NCBI GenBank assembly: GCA_020847975.1
Contig: JADLBD010000070.1
Location: forward strand, 30,173-94,172
Direction of reading: 5' to 3'
DNA from: Bryobacterales bacterium
Lineage (GTDB): Bacteria > Acidobacteriota > Terriglobia > Bryobacterales > Bryobacteraceae
DNA: 64,000 nt
Shown one piece after another: positions 59,741-64,000 of this stretch (position 1 is its first letter; each line of letters opens with the position of its first letter). The notes beneath the pieces are model-generated. The model searched no databases, was not told the origin of the DNA, and saw nothing but the letters and a program-made list of their open reading frames with translations. The translations under genes were made by a program, and so were the position numbers.

Positions 59741-61501
59741 TCAGAAGTGACCCTCCCTGTCCTGAAGCCAGGTACGAACGATTTGCGCAATCATGGCGGG
59801 ATCGCGTTTTGCCTGCTCGGCGATATGTTTCACCAGGACCTCGGATTTCTTGGTGGAGAGGTTGGGCGCCTGGAGGGAGTGGAGCACCTCCATTTCCGCT
59901 TTGAGCCGGGCAGATTCGCGTTCGGCCAAGTGCTTTTCCAGCTTCTCCTCGAGCGTGCCCTCGGCATAGGGTTGACCTTCCGTCACGGCGGGCAGTTGGT
60001 GATCCTGCGCGTGAGAGCCGTCTCCTTCCGTCAGTTCGGCGGCGGCGTGCTCGGCGGCTGCTTTGGCCGCGGCTTTCCTCCGCCTGGCGATGAGGAAGTA
60101 TCCACCGCCGAGCAGGAGGAATAGAACACCGCCTGCCACTCCGTACAAGACCATTGGGTTTACCTTGATGTTCTTTTCGGCCAGCCAGCGCTCCAGCCCG
60201 GAGGAATTCCCGCCTGGCTTCTGAGGCGAGGCCGGCGCCGAGGGATCCGGCGGCGGGGAAACACGCAGAGTGCTTTCAAAGGGAAGCGTCTGGACCACGA
60301 TCTGGTCGCCTCTTTCCTGGTTGAAGCCGATCGCACCGGCCACCAGGTCGCGCACTTTCTTGAGGGTCTCTTCGCTGGGGGGCTCGAGAACGCGCTTCGC
60401 CTTCTTTCCCGTTCCCTCCCAGCGAACGTTCTGATCGACGATGGTGGAGACGGAAAGCCGCCGGATGGCGCCCTGCGGGAGGCGGGTTTTGCGGACTACG
60501 CGGCTCGATTGATAGGTGACGTTCTCGGTGCGGCGCGTCATCTGCGAGGTGCTCGAGCCGGGTCTCGAGGTGGGCCGGGGGAGGCTCGAGGCTGCGCCGG
60601 GAGTGCCGCTCGGGACCACGGGCGCGCTTGTTTCCTCGGAGCGCTGCTGGTTGACCATCACGCTGCGGTTCGGATCCCAGGTTTCTTCGCTTTGCTCGCC
60701 GCTCGAGAAATCGACGTCCACGGAGATGCCGGCATGAAAATGATCGGCGCCGAGAATGGGGGCGAGGGTCGCATTGATTTTAGCGAGCATGTCGCGCTCG
60801 ATCTTCTGGCGGTATTCGATAGGCCCATCCACGTCGCCGGTTTCGGGATTTTTAGGGGGCGAGTTGAGCAGGTTGCCCTGCATGTCCACCACGGTCACCC
60901 CTTCCGGAGAGAGGCCTTCGACCGCATTGGCCACGAGATGCTCGATGGCGCTCACATTGCGGGGGGAAAGGCGCGCGCCGGGCTTGAGCTTCAGGAGGAT
61001 GCTCGCTTTAGCGGGCTGGCGCGATTCGGTGAAGACACTGTCCTTGAGGAAGGAGATGTGGACCCGGGCCTGCTCGACTTCCGTGAGAGCCATCACGGTC
61101 CTTTCGAGTTCGCCTTCGAGAGCCCGCCCGTAGTTGACCTTCTCGGAGAAATCGGTGGCCCCGAAGTTGGTTTTGTCGAAGATTTCAAAGCCGATGCGGC
61201 CGGACTTGGGGAGTCCGACGCTGGCGACAAGAAGGCGGGAATCGGCGACCCGGGCGGAGCGGACCAGCACGACCGAGCCTCCCTCGGAGAGGCGGTACTC
61301 GACGTTCGCTTCTTTCAGTTTCGCCACGACCTGTCCGGCGTCTTCGGGAGCCAGGGCCGTGAAGAGAGGACGAAAGTCCTTTTCGCGGGTCTGGTGCAGG
61401 AAGAGGGCCAATCCCGAGGCTACGGCGAGTCCGGCCACCGCGATGAGAATCTGTTGTTTCCGTGAGAGGCTGTTTACGAGCCGTTTGATCTGTTCCAACA
61501 T
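59741..61501 (-). CDS. fliF: flagellar MS-ring protein FliF
   Basis: The 586-residue protein has an N-terminal membrane helix (about residues 18-38) and ring-building motif domains: FRPLFTALAPEDAGQVVAKLKE, KVNYGRALEGELERTVMAL and RVHISFLKDSVF. A second membrane helix lies near residue 455 (VLYGVAGGVLFLLLGGGYFLI). The cytoplasmic tail ends in the FliG-binding segment IAQIVRTWLQDREG. FliF forms the MS ring, the base on which rod, switch and export gate are built. Length and order are normal. It follows fliE after 37 bp. Confidence 0.97.
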   Translation of the reverse strand: MLEQIKRLVNSLSRKQQILIAVAGLAVASGLALFLHQTREKDFRPLFTALAPEDAGQVVAKLKEANVEYRLSEGGSVVLVRSARVADSRLLVASVGLPKSGRIGFEIFDKTNFGATDFSEKVNYGRALEGELERTVMALTEVEQARVHISFLKDSVFTESRQPAKASILLKLKPGARLSPRNVSAIEHLVANAVEGLSPEGVTVVDMQGNLLNSPPKNPETGDVDGPIEYRQKIERDMLAKINATLAPILGADHFHAGISVDVDFSSGEQSEETWDPNRSVMVNQQRSEETSAPVVPSGTPGAASSLPRPTSRPGSSTSQMTRRTENVTYQSSRVVRKTRLPQGAIRRLSVSTIVDQNVRWEGTGKKAKRVLEPPSEETLKKVRDLVAGAIGFNQERGDQIVVQTLPFESTLRVSPPPDPSAPASPQKPGGNSSGLERWLAEKNIKVNPMVLYGVAGGVLFLLLGGGYFLIARRRKAAAKAAAEHAAAELTEGDGSHAQDHQLPAVTEGQPYAEGTLEEKLEKHLAERESARLKAEMEVLHSLQAPNLSTKKSEVLVKHIAEQAKRDPAMIAQIVRTWLQDREGHF

Positions 61502-61538
61502 GCCGGGTCCATGCTCTGTCTACGCCTGGGACTGGGGT

Positions 61539-61844
61539 TCACATCTGCATCCGCATGATCTCCTGGTAAGCCGATACCACTTTGTTCCTTACCTGAAGGA
61601 AGTACTCGAAGGAGAGTTCGGCGCGCTGGGCCGCGAGCACGACGTCGTGCACTTCCTGGTCTTCTCCGCGCAACAGACTGTCCACCTTCGTCTGGCTGTC
61701 TTTTTGAAACTGTTCCACGCGGGAGACGGCCTGTTCAAAGACCTTGGCGAAGCCGCCGGCGGCCGATGGTTGAGTCTTGCCGCCGAGCGAGACTTCATCG
61801 ACGATGGTTTCCGGAGCGCGGATGCCGCCAATCAGGTTACTCAT
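61539..61844 (-). CDS. fliE: flagellar hook-basal body protein FliE
   Basis: The 101-residue protein has the FliE signature in its C-terminal half: VDSLLRGEDQEVHDVVLAAQ and YFLQVRNKVVSAYQEIMRMQM. FliE links the MS ring to the proximal rod. The size is typical. It lies 7 bp after flgC and before fliF, the usual order. Confidence 0.95.
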   Translation of the reverse strand: MSNLIGGIRAPETIVDEVSLGGKTQPSAAGGFAKVFEQAVSRVEQFQKDSQTKVDSLLRGEDQEVHDVVLAAQRAELSFEYFLQVRNKVVSAYQEIMRMQM

Positions 61845-61851
61845 AGTGGGA

Positions 61852-62289
61852 TTACCTCATCAGGTCGAGAGATCGCTGAATCATGTCCTTGACGGCAGAT
61901 ATGGCGGAGACGTTGGCCTGGTAGCCGCGCGTCGCGCTCATCAGATCGGCCATGTCCTCGGCGGGGTTGATCCGGGGATAGGCCACATAGCCGTCGGGGC
62001 GGGCGTCCGGATGTCCCGGCTGGTAGCGCAGTTCGGGCTCGCGGTCATCGACGGTGATGTCCGAGACGGCGACGCCCACGGAAGGCGCGGCGAGTTGATC
62101 TTCGAAGACAGCGGAGAAGGGGGAGCCCTGGGGCTGGCTCTCGAAGACCGCATCGCGGCGGCGGTAGGGACCTCCCTCGGCGGTGCGGGTGGTTTCGGAG
62201 TTGGCGAGGTTTTCCACCAGCAGTTCGGCGCGGGTGCGTTGGGCAGCCATACCGGAGGCGCTCACGCTCAAGAGATTGAAGAGACTCAT
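61852..62289 (-). CDS. flgC: flagellar proximal rod protein FlgC
   Basis: The 145-residue rod protein starts SLFNLLSVSASGMAAQRTRAE with the conserved rod motif VENLANSETTRT. It contains YVAYPRINPAEDMADLMSATRGYQANV and ends with the helical segment SAVKDMIQRSLDLMR. It forms part of the proximal rod with FlgB and FlgF. The frame is open far upstream, but that region is flgB in another frame; this ATG overlaps the flgB stop by 4 bp. Confidence 0.96.
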   Translation of the reverse strand: MSLFNLLSVSASGMAAQRTRAELLVENLANSETTRTAEGGPYRRRDAVFESQPQGSPFSAVFEDQLAAPSVGVAVSDITVDDREPELRYQPGHPDARPDGYVAYPRINPAEDMADLMSATRGYQANVSAISAVKDMIQRSLDLMR

Positions 62290-62624
62290 CCGCCTTTGCC
62301 CTCCTGAATCGCTTCCCGGACCATCTTCAGTTGGCCGCGGGTGAGAAGTGAGGCCATCTGGAACCGCATGCCGTTCTCGGCAAGGAGACGGGCTTCGCGG
62401 TCGAGGCTGACGTTGTTTCCGTCGTTTTTGGCCGGAAGATCGGGTTCGATGACAGCCGGCTTCTCCGGGGAGCCAATCTGGCTGAGGAATTCGAAGTGGA
62501 AATCGATGTCCCGGGTCTTGTAGCCGGGGGTGTCGAGGTTGGCGAGGTTCGAGGCCACCAGTTTCTGCCTGGCGCTCAGCAGATCCATGTAGGTTTGAAG
62601 CTTGTCGGCAACTCGTTCGAGCAT
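62286..62624 (-). CDS. flgB: flagellar proximal rod protein FlgB
   Basis: The 112-residue protein has the rod motif LVASNLANLDTPGYKTRDIDF and a C-terminal helix (RFQMASLLTRGQLKMVREAI). It is slightly shorter than many FlgB proteins (about 130). It is the first gene of the operon. A GCCGATA sequence resembling a sigma28 -10 element lies upstream but has no clear -35 partner. The 110-bp upstream gap to ykgJ shows no other gene. Confidence 0.93.
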   Translation of the reverse strand: MLERVADKLQTYMDLLSARQKLVASNLANLDTPGYKTRDIDFHFEFLSQIGSPEKPAVIEPDLPAKNDGNNVSLDREARLLAENGMRFQMASLLTRGQLKMVREAIQEGKGG

Positions 62625-62734
62625 GTTGATTGTTCTTAGGCATTTTCGTTGCCAGGATGGCTACGCGGCGTATCGGCGAGCTGTATTGCAGGGAAACGTG
62701 ATAAGAATGTGGCAGTTCGCTACGAAATTGCCGG

Positions 62735-63187
62735 TTAGGAATCGGGGGAGTTTTCGTACAGGGCCGGATAGGCTGTTCGCATCTGGTGTGCCGTTTCGAG
62801 AGCCGTACCAATCTGAATCAAGGGACCCTGGCCTATGCCGGGGCAGTACTTCCCTGTTCGATGCCATTCTTTGCGGTCCTCGACCAGTTCGGGCCAGAAG
62901 GGGAAAAGGCGGCATTGCACCGGCTTTACGGGATGGATAGCGCAGCCTCCGGCGGAGAGGAAGTGGCATTGGGCATTGGGAGGCTTGCGAAGGCGCATGC
63001 GGCGGCGCGTGCGGTAGACGTAGCGCTCCTCGAAGGCTTCTGCCGTGAGGCCGAGGAAGGCGGCGGCGTTACGAAGGTCCTGTTCGGTGAGATAGACCCA
63101 TCCTTTTTGTTCGCAGCAGTTGGTACAGCCGCGAATGCAGGTGAAGCGCAGACCTTCCGCCTGGACCATCTCCCAGCCTTTTTTCAT
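62735..63187 (-). CDS. YkgJ-family cysteine-cluster protein
   Basis: The 150-residue protein has the YkgJ (UPF0153) Cys pattern: FTCIRGCTNCCEQKG, AQCHFL and GCAIHPVKPVQCRLFPFW. These are thought to bind zinc or iron. The function of the family is not well established. Its first ATG directly abuts the 3' strand of the RNase P RNA P1 helix, so the ribosome-binding site (AGGT) would lie in the RNA gene itself; an in-frame ATG six codons later (63169) is the alternative. It is followed by the flagellar operon after about 110 bp. Confidence 0.8.
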   Translation of the reverse strand: MKKGWEMVQAEGLRFTCIRGCTNCCEQKGWVYLTEQDLRNAAAFLGLTAEAFEERYVYRTRRRMRLRKPPNAQCHFLSAGGCAIHPVKPVQCRLFPFWPELVEDRKEWHRTGKYCPGIGQGPLIQIGTALETAHQMRTAYPALYENSPDS

Positions 63188-63592
63188 GAGACCTGCCGGA
63201 CTATAAGCCGGTTTCTGTACCTCCCGTAATGGAAGGCGGCAGCCATTCCTCTAGGCCGGATATCACTATCCGGCTCGAGCGACCTACCCGGAAGTCGAGC
63301 GGGGCGGGCCACCCCTCCTCCCCTATTTGGTCTTGCTCCGCGTGGGGCTTGCCCTGCCAGCGGCATTACTGCCGCCGCGGTGCGCTCTTACCGCACCATT
63401 TCACCCTTACCGGCAACTCTGTTTCCAGAGCGCAGGCGGTATATTTTCTGTGGCGCTTTCCGTGAAATCCGCTTTGAGCGAACCCCCCCGGCCGTTAGCC
63501 GGCACGCCGCCCTATGGAGACCGGACTTTCCTCGTGTCCCGGCCGCGGTGAGGCGGATGGAACACGCGGCTTGCCCGTCCGGCAGGTCCCAC
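63188..63592 (-). ncRNA. rnpB: RNase P RNA (bacterial type A)
   Basis: On the minus strand the conserved 5' core GAGGAAAGTCCGGTCTCC and CATAGGGCGGCGTGCC, and the 3' core AGAGGAATGGCTGCC, ACAGAAACCGG and CTTATAGTCCGGC, are all present. P1 is formed by GGGACCTGCCGGAC at the 5' end and GTCCGGCAGGTCTC at the 3' end, which fixes the limits near 63592 and 63188. The size of about 405 nt is normal for type A. The RNA is the catalytic part of RNase P, which removes 5' leaders from tRNA precursors. Confidence 0.96.
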
Positions 63593-63595
63593 CTC

Positions 63596-63624
63596 AGCAT
63601 CGCACGGGGCGCGAGGAAAGACAA
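63596..63624 (-). promoter_or_regulatory. sigma70-type promoter of rnpB
   Basis: On the minus strand TTGTCT (63624-63619) and GATGCT (63601-63596) are separated by exactly 17 nt. Transcription would start near 63590, matching the 5' strand of P1. The element begins just after the stop codon of the UxaA/GarD-type gene. Confidence 0.6.
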
Positions 63625-63628
63625 GTTT

Positions 63629-64000
63629 TCATGTGACGGGGCCCGGATTGAACGGGGCGAGCGCGTTGTGGAGTCCCCAGTGGTCAGTCCAGGTCTTTTT
63701 GCGGCCGCCGGCGACGTCGAGGAGGAAATGGAACAGTTCCCAGCCGACGTCCGCGATGGAAGCCTCTCCGGTGGCGATGCGGCCAGCATCGATGTCGATG
63801 AGGTCAAACCAGCGCTCGGCAAGCGCGGTTCGGGAGGATACCTTGACCACGGGCACCAGCGCCAGGCCGTAGGGGGAGCCTTCTCCGGTGGTGAAGACGT
63901 GCAGGTTCATGGAGGCGAGTTGCTGGGTGCCGCAGATGAAGTCGCTTGCCGGGGTGGCGGCAAAGACGAGTCCTTTTGTTTTCACCTGCTCGCCATGGGA
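63629..64000 (-). CDS. altronate/galactarate dehydratase C-terminal part (UxaA/GarD-like), truncated by window
   Basis: The last about 123 residues of a UxaA/GarD family hydro-lyase are visible. They include [60 protein letters not shown] and the end [13 protein letters not shown], which are typical of the family's C-terminus. Full-length proteins are about 500 residues, so most of the gene lies beyond the window edge. The enzyme removes water from altronate or galactarate, which are sugar acids from pectin breakdown. It fits the sugar-acid theme of the window. The frame is open to the last base, confirming truncation. Confidence 0.87.
   Translation of the reverse strand, partial: SHGEQVKTKGLVFAATPASDFICGTQQLASMNLHVFTTGEGSPYGLALVPVVKVSSRTALAERWFDLIDIDAGRIATGEASIADVGWELFHFLLDVAGGRKKTWTDHWGLHNALAPFNPGPVT

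Noticed and set aside
62660..62700. GCCGATA as a sigma28 promoter upstream of flgB
   Set aside because: The -10-like part fits, but no TAAA-type -35 lies at the required distance, and early flagellar operons are not usually sigma28-dependent.

Overview
The window looks like a chromosomal segment of a high-GC Acidobacteriota, most like the Solibacter/Bryobacter group. The reasons are three very large Oar-like TonB-dependent receptors with N-terminal carboxypeptidase-regulatory domains, many secreted or Tat-exported sugar-acid and sugar enzymes (sugar phosphate isomerase/epimerase, enolase-superfamily, Gfo/Idh/MocA), a PEP-CTERM fragment and an ECF41 sigma factor. This placement is inference from gene content; no 16S rRNA gene is present.

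Layout. 1-4.3 kb: 3' part of a TamB-like protein and a secreted beta-propeller-like protein. 4.3-10.5 kb (minus): glutamate synthase gltB-gltD with a promoter, a leader hairpin and a possible 22-residue leader peptide. 10.6-13.9 kb: exported isomerase, zinc-ribbon protein and FUSC transporter. 13.9-15.4 kb: an ECF41-type promoter driving a carboxymuconolactone decarboxylase (CMD) gene and its ECF41 sigma gene. The CMD gene carries an in-frame UGA exactly where the family has the second Cys of CPWC, followed by a SECIS-like hairpin. 15.5-18.7 kb: HpcH/HpaI aldolase-like protein, a collapsed esterase/SMP-30 remnant, a GT-C glycosyltransferase and a PEP-CTERM remnant. 18.7-25.9 kb: two divergent Oar-like receptors. 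26-31 kb: PD40 propeller, amidohydrolase, and a PQQ dehydrogenase coupled to a pentaheme cytochrome. 31-49.8 kb (mostly minus): tightly packed genes for sugar, sugar-acid and flavin chemistry, interrupted by a plus-strand ROK gene. 50.1-53.6 kb: third Oar-like receptor. 54-56.2 kb: P-type metal ATPase and tRNA-His. 56.2-62.6 kb (minus): flagellar operon flgB-flgC-fliE-fliF-fliG-fliH-fliI-fliJ. 62.7-64 kb: YkgJ-type cysteine-cluster gene, RNase P RNA, and the 3' end of an altronate/galactarate dehydratase gene.

How they work together. The receptors, exported enzymes, isomerases, dehydrogenases and ROK/SIS genes fit a soil saprophyte that binds, imports and oxidises plant-derived sugars and sugar acids. 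The quinoprotein-pentaheme pair would pass electrons from periplasmic substrate oxidation to a cytochrome chain. The flagellar genes encode the proximal rod, MS ring, switch and export ATPase.

The most notable item is the candidate selenocysteine-containing CMD under ECF41 control. The sigma gene starts inside the CMD frame and has no visible Shine-Dalgarno sequence. UGA readthrough could therefore gate sigma-factor synthesis; this is a testable inference, not something the sequence proves.
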